Shown here: positions 7,339 through 14,570 of the stretch, piece after piece
Layout: each line of letters opens with the position of its first letter
Numbering within the stretch: the first letter of the stretch is position 1
NCBI GenBank assembly: GCA_030639305.1
Contig: DAOWCY010000135.1
Location: 1-19,289, forward strand
Origin: JAGLQA01 sp023135565
GTDB lineage: Bacteria > Acidobacteriota > Aminicenantia > UBA2199
Length of the DNA stretch: 19,289 nt
Reading direction: 5' to 3'
Notes under the pieces: generated by a model
What the model was told of the DNA's origin: nothing
Seen by the model: only the letters and a program-made list of their open reading frames with translations
Database searches by the model: none
Position numbers and translations under genes: made by a program

Positions 7339-8976
7339 ATGAAAAAAAGTACCCAACTACGACACATGATCGAAAACCCTACCTTAGAGTTTATCATGGA
7401 AGCCCATAACGGCCTGTCCGCTAAAATCGTCGAAGAAGCCGGTTTTAAAGGTATCTGGGCCAGCGGGTTGAGCATCTCCGCCGCCCTGGGTGTGCGCGAT
7501 AACAACGAAGCCAGTTGGACCCAGGTGTTGGAAGTTTGCGAATTCATGTCCGACGCTACTTCTATCCCGATCCTTTTAGACGGCGATACCGGTTTCGGCA
7601 ATTTTAACAGCTTTAGAAGACTGGTGAAGAAACTGGAACAACGAAATATCGCCGGTGTATGCATCGAAGATAAAGTCTTCCCCAAAACCAACTCCTTTAT
7701 CAGCGGCGAAAAACAGCCCCTGGCAGATATGGATGAGTTCTGCGGCAAAATAAAATCAGGAAAAGATTCGCAAACAGATAAGGATTTCGTTATCGTAGCC
7801 CGGGTTGAAGCCTTAATCGCCGGTTGGGGCGTAGATGAGGCTGTGAAAAGAGCCGATGCCTATGCCGAGGCCGGGGCCGACGCTATTCTCATGCACAGCA
7901 AGATATCGTCTTTCGATGAGATCGAATTGTTCTTAAAACAGTGGAATGGAAAAAAACCGGTAGTCATTGTGCCCACCATGTATTACCGCACTCCTACTCA
8001 AAAATTCAAAGATTCCGGCATTTCCTTAATTATCTGGGCCAACCACACGCTGCGGGCTTCTATCACCAATATGCAAAAAATCGTCAAACAAATCCATGAA
8101 GAGGATTCGCTGCTCGATGTGCAGGAGAAAATCATACCGGTGAAAGAAATTTTCCGCCTCCAGGACGTTGAAGAGTACAAAGAAGCGGAAGATATCTACC
8201 TGCCTAAGAAAAAATCTTACAGCAGTTTAATTTTGGCTGCTACGAAAGGCACCAATTTCGGTTCATTAACCGATGACAAACCCAAAGCCATGATAAAAAT
8301 CGGCAGCGAGACCATCCTGTCGAAGATTGTCAAAATCCTGAATAACAGGAATATAAAAGATATCGGCGTAGTGGTAGGATTTAAGAAAGATGCGGTTAAC
8401 CTGCCCAACCTGGAATATATCGTAAATGAGAATTATTCCGAATACGGCCTGCTTTATTCTCTCTATAAGGCAAAAGACAAGATTTCCGGGGCTTTGATCC
8501 TGTTGTACGGCGATGTGTTGTTCGAAGAGGATATCCTGCGCAAACTGATGCTCAATGATGAAGATATCGTGCTGGCTGTGGATCCTTCTATAAACGGTAG
8601 GTTTAACCAGGCAAGAGACTTCGTGGTAGGGGATGAACCCTATTCGGAAGCTTACGGCAAAAAAAATGTCTGCCGCATCAAAAAAATCCAGGCGCTGAAA
8701 AATGAGAAAGCCATAAAAGATCATAATGGAGAATTCATCGGCATATTGAAGTTAAGTGAAAAAGGCAGCGCCATTTTCGATAAGGAACTGACAGCGCTGC
8801 ATGAGGAGAACCCGGAACTGTTAAAAAAATGGTCGTTAAATGATTTTCTTAACCATTTGATAACGAAAAAATATGATGTATTCCTCGAATATTTCAAAGA
8901 TAAATGGAAGGATATAGACAGCATCGAGGACCTGACCTACCTGATCAACCTGGAGACAAAGGAGCAGCAAAAATGA
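7339..8976 (+). CDS. pepM: Phosphoenolpyruvate phosphomutase fused to a nucleotidyltransferase domain
   Basis: Residues 1-290 are a PEP phosphomutase, which makes the C-P bond by rearranging PEP to phosphonopyruvate. The diagnostic EDKxxxxxNS motif is complete (Glu110-Asp111-Lys112 to Asn118-Ser119), with LLDGDTGFG upstream for metal binding; this separates it from isocitrate lyase relatives. Residues about 293-545 are an NTP transferase domain (LILAATKG at 297-304, PK at 315-316, LLYGDVLFEED further on). Its signature loop is unusual: Asn306 and Ser309 stand where the Arg and Pro of GxGTRxxP are expected. The start has AAAGGTG about 6 nt upstream. The stop codon overlaps the ATG of ppd (ATGA), showing tight coupling. 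The fusion implies that the phosphonate is nucleotidyl-activated later in the pathway. The first domain is certain by motif; the substrate of the second is inferred. Confidence 0.93.
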   Translation: MKKSTQLRHMIENPTLEFIMEAHNGLSAKIVEEAGFKGIWASGLSISAALGVRDNNEASWTQVLEVCEFMSDATSIPILLDGDTGFGNFNSFRRLVKKLEQRNIAGVCIEDKVFPKTNSFISGEKQPLADMDEFCGKIKSGKDSQTDKDFVIVARVEALIAGWGVDEAVKRADAYAEAGADAILMHSKISSFDEIELFLKQWNGKKPVVIVPTMYYRTPTQKFKDSGISLIIWANHTLRASITNMQKIVKQIHEEDSLLDVQEKIIPVKEIFRLQDVEEYKEAEDIYLPKKKSYSSLILAATKGTNFGSLTDDKPKAMIKIGSETILSKIVKILNNRNIKDIGVVVGFKKDAVNLPNLEYIVNENYSEYGLLYSLYKAKDKISGALILLYGDVLFEEDILRKLMLNDEDIVLAVDPSINGRFNQARDFVVGDEPYSEAYGKKNVCRIKKIQALKNEKAIKDHNGEFIGILKLSEKGSAIFDKELTALHEENPELLKKWSLNDFLNHLITKKYDVFLEYFKDKWKDIDSIEDLTYLINLETKEQQK

Positions 8977-10064
8977 AAGCCGCTGATTTTATCGACTTGT
9001 TAAAAAAGAACGGCATCCGGGATTTTACCGGCGTCCCCTGTTCGGTATTTAAAGAGGTCATCGCTTACTTAGAAAAAAACGAAAATTACCTGATCGCTTC
9101 CAACGAAGGCGAAGCCATGGGTTTTGCGGCCGGTATCTCCCTGGCAAATAGGATACCCGCGGTATTCATGCAGAACGACGGTTTTGGAAATGCCGTCAAT
9201 CCTTTGACTTCGCTGCAAAAGCTGTACGAGTTTCCTACGCTGTTGGTGATTTCCTGGCGCGGGGAACCGGGGAAAAAAGATGCCCCGCAGCATCTGTGGA
9301 GTGGGAAGACGCTGCTCGATTTGCTTAAGGTTTTCCAGGTGGATCATGTGCTGCTGGAACCGCACCTGTCCGCACAGGAAGCGGAGATTAAACAGTTGAT
9401 CGACAATATCGGGCGCAAAAACAGCATAGGAGCCATCATCTGTAGAAAAGGAATTTTCGAGAAAGAAAAAATTCCCCAAAAACAGGACGAGGAACTCCTT
9501 TCCAGGGAGGAAGCCAGCGCTGCCGTATTGGAAGAAATCGCCGACGATGTGTCCATTTTTTCTACAACGGGGAAGCCGTCGCGGGAGATTTACAAGCTGC
9601 GGGACAGGAATAATAATTTTTATGTAGTAGGTTCCATGGGCTGTACGGCTTCCATAGCTTTCGGTTTTCATCGAAGCAGCGGCGGGAAAACGGTTGTTTT
9701 CGATGGCGACGGCGCGGTATTGATGCACGCCGGCACCCTGGCTACTATCGGTTATTACCAGCCGGAGAAGTTTTTGCATATTTGCTTAGATAATGAAACC
9801 TACGAGTCCACCGGCGGTCAAACCGCGGTGTCTGCGGTGGTGGATTTATCGGAGCTGGCCCGGGCTTCTAAATACCGGGAAGTGGCGCAAGTGAAAACTG
9901 CCGCTGAGATTAGAGATTTTGTAACGAAGTGGAATAAAAACCCGCGCTTATCGTTTTTGCATATTAAGGTAAAGAATGTGACCGACCCGGACTTAGGCCG
10001 GCCCAAAGAGACGCCGCTTGATCTCAAGAAGCGCTTTATGAATGCTCATGAGGGATCCTCGTAA
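8973..10064 (+). CDS. ppd: Phosphonopyruvate decarboxylase
   Basis: This 363-residue thiamine-diphosphate enzyme decarboxylates phosphonopyruvate to phosphonoacetaldehyde, the irreversible step that pulls the unfavourable PepM reaction forward. The N-terminal part (FTGVPCSVFKEV, SNEGEAMGFAAG) carries the cofactor-activating Glu. The C-terminal ThDP motif runs from FDGDG (Asp244-Gly247) to LDN (Asn274), followed by ETYESTGGQ, typical of this family. An open frame continues 23 codons upstream to 8904, but the ATG at 8973 is preceded by AAAGGAG (8958-8964) and overlaps the pepM stop, so I choose it. Its last 19 bp overlap the convergent HEPN gene. Sulfopyruvate decarboxylase is a relative, but the adjacent pepM settles the assignment. 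Confidence 0.93.
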   Translation: MKAADFIDLLKKNGIRDFTGVPCSVFKEVIAYLEKNENYLIASNEGEAMGFAAGISLANRIPAVFMQNDGFGNAVNPLTSLQKLYEFPTLLVISWRGEPGKKDAPQHLWSGKTLLDLLKVFQVDHVLLEPHLSAQEAEIKQLIDNIGRKNSIGAIICRKGIFEKEKIPQKQDEELLSREEASAAVLEEIADDVSIFSTTGKPSREIYKLRDRNNNFYVVGSMGCTASIAFGFHRSSGGKTVVFDGDGAVLMHAGTLATIGYYQPEKFLHICLDNETYESTGGQTAVSAVVDLSELARASKYREVAQVKTAAEIRDFVTKWNKNPRLSFLHIKVKNVTDPDLGRPKETPLDLKKRFMNAHEGSS

Positions 10065-10453
10065 GCGATGAGTGCTTTTATTTCTGCCAGGATGTGATAA
10101 GCCGCATTTACGCAAGAGTCGCTCTCTTCTTTGGCGATTGTTGTGTCCCGGGCATGCGCCGGGCTGCCGTACTTTTCTAATTTTTCGATGGCGGGGATAA
10201 ATTTTTCCAGTTTTCGGAATGTTTCCCGGTGGAGATAGCGCAGTCCTACCAACAAACCGGGGAGGGGATTTTCTCCCTCTCCTGTATTATAGTAACAGTA
10301 GGCTGCTTGCAGGGCTTTCAGCGCTGCTTGGCGAGCAAAAAGACAGGCATGGGCATGTTTTTTGTGAACCAACAGGATGCCGCAGGAGTCTAAATCGTCT
10401 TCCGCTGCTTCGTACAGGCGTTTCGCCTCTTCGATATTTTTTTTAACATTCAT
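10046..10453 (-). CDS. Small HEPN-domain protein
   Basis: The 135-residue, helix-rich protein resembles the HEPN family: an N-terminal helix with AKRLYEAAEDDL, then HAHACLFARQAALKALQAAYCYYN, matching the family's AxxxxQQAAEKALKA helix, and a C-terminal helix ending HILAEIKALI. HEPN proteins are often RNases or partners of small nucleotidyltransferases (MNT). No MNT gene is adjacent here and I cannot point to a clear R-x4-6-H catalytic motif, so activity is open. An in-frame TTG at 10459 precedes the ATG at 10453; the ATG is preferred. It follows the GNAT gene by about 33 bp and probably shares its transcript. Its 3' end overlaps ppd convergently. Confidence 0.7.
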   Translation of the reverse strand: MNVKKNIEEAKRLYEAAEDDLDSCGILLVHKKHAHACLFARQAALKALQAAYCYYNTGEGENPLPGLLVGLRYLHRETFRKLEKFIPAIEKLEKYGSPAHARDTTIAKEESDSCVNAAYHILAEIKALIAYEDPS

Positions 10454-10486
10454 AAACAATTCTTATTGGATGGGGGCGCCGCACAC

Positions 10487-10936
10487 TTAGACGTCGGGAT
10501 ATTTTCTTTTTGAAAAATAGATAATGTCACGGTGTTCCACGTACCCTTTATGCTGGAAGAAGTCCATGGAATGCCGGTTATACTCTTCGATTAAGCAGGT
10601 GATAATCTCCATGCCGCAGTCGTACAGGTGGTTTTCCGCTTCCACCAGCAGCCGCGAAGCCAGGCCGCGGGCCTGGTGTTCCGGCTGCACTGCCAGCCGG
10701 TTAATCCAGCCTTTACGGTAATCGTGGGTAGCCAGCACTACGCCGATGACCCGGCCTTCCTGCTCTGCTATTAGTAAAAGAGTGCCCGGGTTGGTGATTT
10801 CTTTTAGGATTTTTTCTTTGCTGTCCCTGCCTTCGGGTTTGCAGGGAATCCCCGTCAACTGCCACAGGGCGATGACCCCCTGATAATCTTTTTCGGCAAA
10901 GGGCCTGATCACGATCTGTTTATTATTGTTTTGCAT
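10487..10936 (-). CDS. GNAT-family N-acetyltransferase
   Basis: A 149-residue acetyltransferase of the GNAT fold. Residues 8-20 (IRPFAEKDYQGVI) match the N-terminal strand and helix, VIGVVLATHDYRKGWINRLAVQPEHQARGLASRLL contains motif A with the acetyl-CoA-binding loop (Q/R-x-x-G-x-A, here QARGLA), and the C-terminal part YNRHSMDFFQHKGY is motif B. It acts on an unknown amine in the cytoplasm. The ATG at 10936 has no ribosome binding site and lies 6 nt from an extended -10 box, so the mRNA is probably leaderless. It is the first gene of a likely two-gene unit with the HEPN gene. Confidence 0.85.
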   Translation of the reverse strand: MQNNNKQIVIRPFAEKDYQGVIALWQLTGIPCKPEGRDSKEKILKEITNPGTLLLIAEQEGRVIGVVLATHDYRKGWINRLAVQPEHQARGLASRLLVEAENHLYDCGMEIITCLIEEYNRHSMDFFQHKGYVEHRDIIYFSKRKYPDV

Positions 10937-10942
10937 AGCGTT

Positions 10943-10951
10943 ATTATACCA
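10943..10951 (-). promoter_or_regulatory. Extended -10 promoter giving a leaderless GNAT mRNA
   Basis: On the minus strand TGGTATAAT (10951 down to 10943) is a perfect extended -10. Only 6 nt separate it from the ATG at 10936, so transcription should start at or next to the start codon. The -35 region (CTGCCG at 17-nt spacing) is weak, as is usual for extended -10 promoters. Confidence 0.6.
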
Positions 10952-11006
10952 TATAATTCAGACTTCGGCAGCACCAGCGCCAGCTAAAAGCATACTCGAC
11001 AGGGCT

Positions 11007-11031
11007 ATAGGACGAATAGGACTTATAGGAC
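11007..11031. repeat. 9-bp-period ATAGGAC short tandem repeat
   Basis: ATAGGAC occurs at 11007, 11016 and 11025, exactly 9 bp apart, and is followed by CTATA. It lies just beside repeat copy F. Its function is unknown. Confidence 0.6.
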
Positions 11032-11041
11032 CTATACAGGG

Positions 11042-11104
11042 CTTGCCTCCGGCGGCCCTGCCGGGGGCCAAACTTTTGAAAAAGTTTGATCAAAACTTTT
11101 GTTT
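11042..11104 (-). repeat. Palindromic repeat, copy F (type 2)
   Basis: This is the reverse-oriented twin of copy B, identical to it over 47 bp. The hairpin arms are CAAACTTTT (11069-11077) and AAAAGTTTG (11080-11088). It begins 21 bp past the stop codon of the EndoQ-helicase gene. Confidence 0.85.
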
Positions 11105-11124
11105 AAAAAAGCGAGAATATCCCC

Positions 11125-14100
11125 TCATAATTCGTCGCTGTCGAATAAAGAACGTTGGACAACTTCCGGCTCTTTTTTCTTTCGCTGTTTCATCTGCGCC
11201 GATTCGAGCAGCTCTTTTTCTATAGGATCGAGAAAAGAACTCCTGGGCAGCCGGTACTCCCTACCGCGCAAAAACCGCTTCTCCGCATGACTCAAAAAAA
11301 GAAATTCCTGGGCCCGGGTCATGCCTACATAAAGCAGCCGCCTCTCTTCTTCGCGGTCACAGGTTTGGCTTTCGTACAGGGAGTAAGGCAGCAAACCTTC
11401 TTCGCAGCCTACTATAAACACACATTTGAATTCCAACCCTTTGGCTGCATGTAAGGTCATCAGGGTCACATTCTCCAGGCTGGGCGCATAGGTATCCTCA
11501 GCGGCGCCCAAAAGAACAAACCTCAAAAAACCATCTAAATCCCGGTCAAAATTCCCGGCCAAATCCAATAACTGCCTGATAGCAATTTCGTTTTCTTTTT
11601 TTTCGGCGTCGAAAAAATCGTCTACCAGGACAGAGACGATTTCTTTAACGGTTTTCTGCGCTTTGAAATCAATAAAAGTTTTTCGGGGGGTTGAGGGGGG
11701 CGGTTTTTCAAAAAAGCCCCCCTCACCGCCGGAGGCAAGAAACCTGTTAATTTTTTCGTTTTGGAATTTCTCTTTTAAAAAAGAATTCGCCGGGTTCTGT
11801 ATCGAGCGCAGCAGGTCGATAATCGACCGGACCGGCTCCTGTTTGAAAAAGGGCAGATCACCGATAGTCCGAAAAGGAACGGCATGATCGCGGCAGGCTT
11901 TCTCTACCGCTTCTAACTGGCTCCTGACCCGGCAGAGTACGGCAAAATCACTGAGACTTTCGATTGGGCCGCTTTTGCTGCCCTGCGTAATACTGCTGTC
12001 CATGGAAAAAAACCGCAGACCGCCGATCATGTCTTCGATAGTCCGGGCCACGAACTCAGCTTCGCTCTTATGAGTGCCGTGTTTGGCAATCTTTATTTTG
12101 ACGCCTTTGTTCACGCCTTCGAGTACGCCGCCGCTGAGTCCTCCCCTACCCGCTCCGCCCATCACGTCCCGGGAAGCGCGGAGGATAGATTCGGAACAGC
12201 GGTAACTTTTCTCCAGCTTGTAAAGCACAGCGTCGGGAAAATCCACGCTGAACTTTTCGATAAAAGCCACATCAGCGCCGCGAAAGCCATAAATAGCCTG
12301 GTCCGGGTCGCCGATGACACAAAGATTGGCCCTTTCCGCGGGGGAAGCGGCAGCGGTAGAAGCGCCTGGAATTAGGCTCCCGATCAAACGGTACTGGGCA
12401 TAGTTGATGTCCTGGTATTCGTCCACCATGATCCAGCGGTACTTGTCGCCATAGTGTTCCTGCATCCCGGGACAGCGGCTGAAAAGTTTCACCGGCACGT
12501 ATATCAAATCATCTAAATCAAAACAGTTCTGCTCTTTTAAAAGGGTTTCGTAATTTTCAAATATCCCGGCAAATTTTTTGTCTTCTATTTCCGCGGCGGT
12601 TTTTATTTCCTGCTTCGCCCTGCTTATGGCTTCTGAAAATTTATTAACCCGGCGTTTTTCACAGCCCGGTATACGCCGCAGTAACAATTTCCTGTCTTCC
12701 TGGTCGATCAAGGAGAAACCCTCGTGCCGGCCTATTTCTTCCCGGAGCGAATTCGACAGGATGTTATTTCCCGGAACCGACAGCTCTTTGAGCATCGAAA
12801 GCCCTAAAGCATGAAACGTGGCTACCTGCATTTTCGAGCAGGTTTCGCTGTCTCGCAGCAGGCCCTGGAGACGCTCTTTCATTTCGGCGGCTGCCCGGTT
12901 GGTAAACGTAACGGCCAGGATGTGACCGGGGTCGATACCTTTGTCTTCGATCAAATGAGCAATTCGATAAACAAGAACACGGGTCTTGCCTGTTCCCGGC
13001 CCGGCTAAGATCAAGGCAGGGCCTTCAAAATGCCGGGCGGCTTCCCGCTGCCGCGAGTTTAAAGCAAGGGGGGCTTTTTTGAAAAATCGCCCCCCTTGAC
13101 CCCCCAAAAAACTTTTGTTAAGCTTCGTATTTTCGTCCGATTGTTCCTGGGCTTTTGCCAACTCACGGTACTTGCTCAGGTCGAAAGCGATCATCTCACG
13201 ACGCTCCAACACAACCGCCACTCTTCGAGGCGGCTCGCTGAACAGGGCTTTCTGGGTAGAAAATGTGGCTTTCTCATCTTTTTGAAACACTTTGACACGC
13301 CCATACTCGCCGTCAAAACCCTCTTTTACGATAATTTGCCGGTTCCGCATACGCTTCACCCCTTCCGCCAGTTCAGCGCTGCCTAAAAGCGCTATTTCCT
13401 CCACCGGCGTGTCGAGAAGTAATTCCAGTTCCGGGATTCCCTTTTTTAATAAGGTAAAATACTCCCTGTCTACTTTGCGAGAAGCAGGCGAAACCCCCAA
13501 AATTTCCGATAAAATCTCTTTTAAGGGGATAATAGAATAAAAAGGCAGCCTGTTCTTTTTCCCGGTCAGGTCTTCCCGGTCCGAAATACGCACCACGCGG
13601 TTCAAAACACCCACGGTTACTTTTTTTTGACAAACCGGGCAAACACCGCTGTTTTCCAGGGTCTCCACCGGGTTCCAGCAGACGCCGCATTTGCGGTGGC
13701 CGTCATAATGGTATTTGCCTTCCTGGGGGAAAAGGTCGATGGTGCCCAGGCAGCGCCGCGGATCACCGCTTTTTAAGGCCCCGGTAATGCTATCGTAAGA
13801 GAGTTCCGTATCGAATAGGTTGGCGTTGCGGCCTAATTTTCCCGGCGAGTGAGCGTCGGAATTGGAGATCAGGGTGAATTTATCTAAGAAACTGCACATC
13901 CAGTTCATGGGCGGGTCCGAGGAAAGACCGGTTTCTACGGCATGGATGTGGCCGGTCAAATCTTCGAAACACTCTTCGATAGTCTCGAAACCCGACTTGC
14001 TGCCCAACACGGAGAACCAGGGCGTCCAGATATGAGCCGGCACAAAAAATATCCGCGGCGAACAATCCAGCGCCAGTTCCAGCAGGTCTTTGGCGTCTAA

Positions 14101-14526
14101 GCCCAAAATGGGCCTGCCGTCGGAAGTGATGTTACCTCCTATCCCCTGCAGCTTTTGTTGGATTTTTTTAACGGTTTCGAAGTCGGGAGCGAAAATCACG
14201 CTGTGTACTTTGCGCACTTTGTCTTTTTTTTTATAGATACTGCTGATTTCCGCGGTCAGCATGAACCTGACCTGCTGTTCCGGGAGAAAAGGCGTTTGCA
14301 GGTTTTGGTCCTGTCGATATTTTTTTTTTAGTTTGAAAAGTCCTGCTTCCGCCGGTTCGAGTTTTTCCAGCAGTTCTTCGACCCAGCCCGGGTGGGTAAA
14401 ATCGCCGCTGCCCACCAGGGTAATGCCTTTCAGCCTGCTCCAATAGTCTAAGTATTCGGGTATTAGCTGCTTGCTGGTAGCGATAGAATAATGCGAATGA
14501 ATATGAAAGTCGGCAATAAATTTCAT
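11125..14526 (-). CDS. EndoQ-like PHP nuclease fused to a UvrD/PcrA-type helicase
   Basis: Residues 1-410 resemble endonuclease Q, a PHP-family enzyme that nicks DNA 5' of deaminated bases. Metal ligands His8 and His10 (HIHSH) and Asp224 and His226 (SNSDAHS) are present, and a zinc ribbon is formed by Cys280, Cys283, Cys296 and Cys299. The region ending GFDGEYGRVKVF fits the EndoQ C-terminal part. Residues 490-1133 are a complete superfamily 1A helicase: Q motif LNSRQREA, Walker A GPGTGKT (509-515), TFTNRAAAEM, Walker B VDEYQDI (701-707), GDPDQAIYGFRG, LEKSYRCSESIL, TLHAAKGLEFK and RRLLYVGMTRAQ near 1062-1073. The C terminus ends with a short charged tail. It likely repairs deaminated DNA by nicking and unwinding. 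Two repeat elements are translated within it (residues about 469-489 and 930-952). The frame is intact. The ATG has no strong ribosome binding site. Confidence 0.9.
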   Translation of the reverse strand: MKFIADFHIHSHYSIATSKQLIPEYLDYWSRLKGITLVGSGDFTHPGWVEELLEKLEPAEAGLFKLKKKYRQDQNLQTPFLPEQQVRFMLTAEISSIYKKKDKVRKVHSVIFAPDFETVKKIQQKLQGIGGNITSDGRPILGLDAKDLLELALDCSPRIFFVPAHIWTPWFSVLGSKSGFETIEECFEDLTGHIHAVETGLSSDPPMNWMCSFLDKFTLISNSDAHSPGKLGRNANLFDTELSYDSITGALKSGDPRRCLGTIDLFPQEGKYHYDGHRKCGVCWNPVETLENSGVCPVCQKKVTVGVLNRVVRISDREDLTGKKNRLPFYSIIPLKEILSEILGVSPASRKVDREYFTLLKKGIPELELLLDTPVEEIALLGSAELAEGVKRMRNRQIIVKEGFDGEYGRVKVFQKDEKATFSTQKALFSEPPRRVAVVLERREMIAFDLSKYRELAKAQEQSDENTKLNKSFLGGQGGRFFKKAPLALNSRQREAARHFEGPALILAGPGTGKTRVLVYRIAHLIEDKGIDPGHILAVTFTNRAAAEMKERLQGLLRDSETCSKMQVATFHALGLSMLKELSVPGNNILSNSLREEIGRHEGFSLIDQEDRKLLLRRIPGCEKRRVNKFSEAISRAKQEIKTAAEIEDKKFAGIFENYETLLKEQNCFDLDDLIYVPVKLFSRCPGMQEHYGDKYRWIMVDEYQDINYAQYRLIGSLIPGASTAAASPAERANLCVIGDPDQAIYGFRGADVAFIEKFSVDFPDAVLYKLEKSYRCSESILRASRDVMGGAGRGGLSGGVLEGVNKGVKIKIAKHGTHKSEAEFVARTIEDMIGGLRFFSMDSSITQGSKSGPIESLSDFAVLCRVRSQLEAVEKACRDHAVPFRTIGDLPFFKQEPVRSIIDLLRSIQNPANSFLKEKFQNEKINRFLASGGEGGFFEKPPPSTPRKTFIDFKAQKTVKEIVSVLVDDFFDAEKKENEIAIRQLLDLAGNFDRDLDGFLRFVLLGAAEDTYAPSLENVTLMTLHAAKGLEFKCVFIVGCEEGLLPYSLYESQTCDREEERRLLYVGMTRAQEFLFLSHAEKRFLRGREYRLPRSSFLDPIEKELLESAQMKQRKKKEPEVVQRSLFDSDEL
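11671..11738 (+). repeat. Palindromic repeat, copy C (type 1), in frame inside the helicase
   Basis: The arms TGAGGGGGGC (11692-11701) and GCCCCCCTCA (11716-11725) form a 10-bp stem with a 14-nt loop containing TTTTTCAAAAAA. The CGCCGGAGGCAAG box closes the element. It is antisense to the gene and adds about 22 residues (ASGGEGGFFEKPPPSTPRKT) between helicase motifs IV and V, without breaking the frame. Confidence 0.85.
13062..13120 (-). repeat. Palindromic repeat, copy D (type 1), in frame at the nuclease-helicase junction
   Basis: The arms CAAGGGGGGC (13065-13074) and GCCCCCCTTG (13089-13098) enclose a 14-nt loop with TTTTTTGAAAAA. The left end AACAAAAGTTTT is complete, but the CGCCGGAGGCAAG right end is missing. 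It is read in the same sense as the gene and encodes about 20 residues (LNKSFLGGQGGRFFKKAPLA) immediately before the helicase Q motif. Confidence 0.85.
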
Positions 14527-14570
14527 TTCTGTTTGCTAAAATTTTAAAATAAAATGACACGAAACAATTA

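Noticed and set aside
8266..8724. Antisense open frame of 152 codons within the pepM fusion gene
   Set aside because: It is a shadow of a strongly supported gene and shows no family motif.
8904..8972. Earlier start for ppd, adding 23 residues
   Set aside because: The added residues are the out-of-frame end of pepM; the ATG at 8973 has an AAAGGAG site and overlaps the pepM stop.
11007..11031. ATAGGAC array as a CRISPR
   Set aside because: The unit is 9 bp with no spacers of CRISPR length, and no cas gene is present.
11671..13120. Frameshift or pseudogene in the helicase because of the odd Gly- and Pro-rich segments
   Set aside because: The frame is continuous from 14526 to 11125 and every helicase motif is intact on both sides of each segment.
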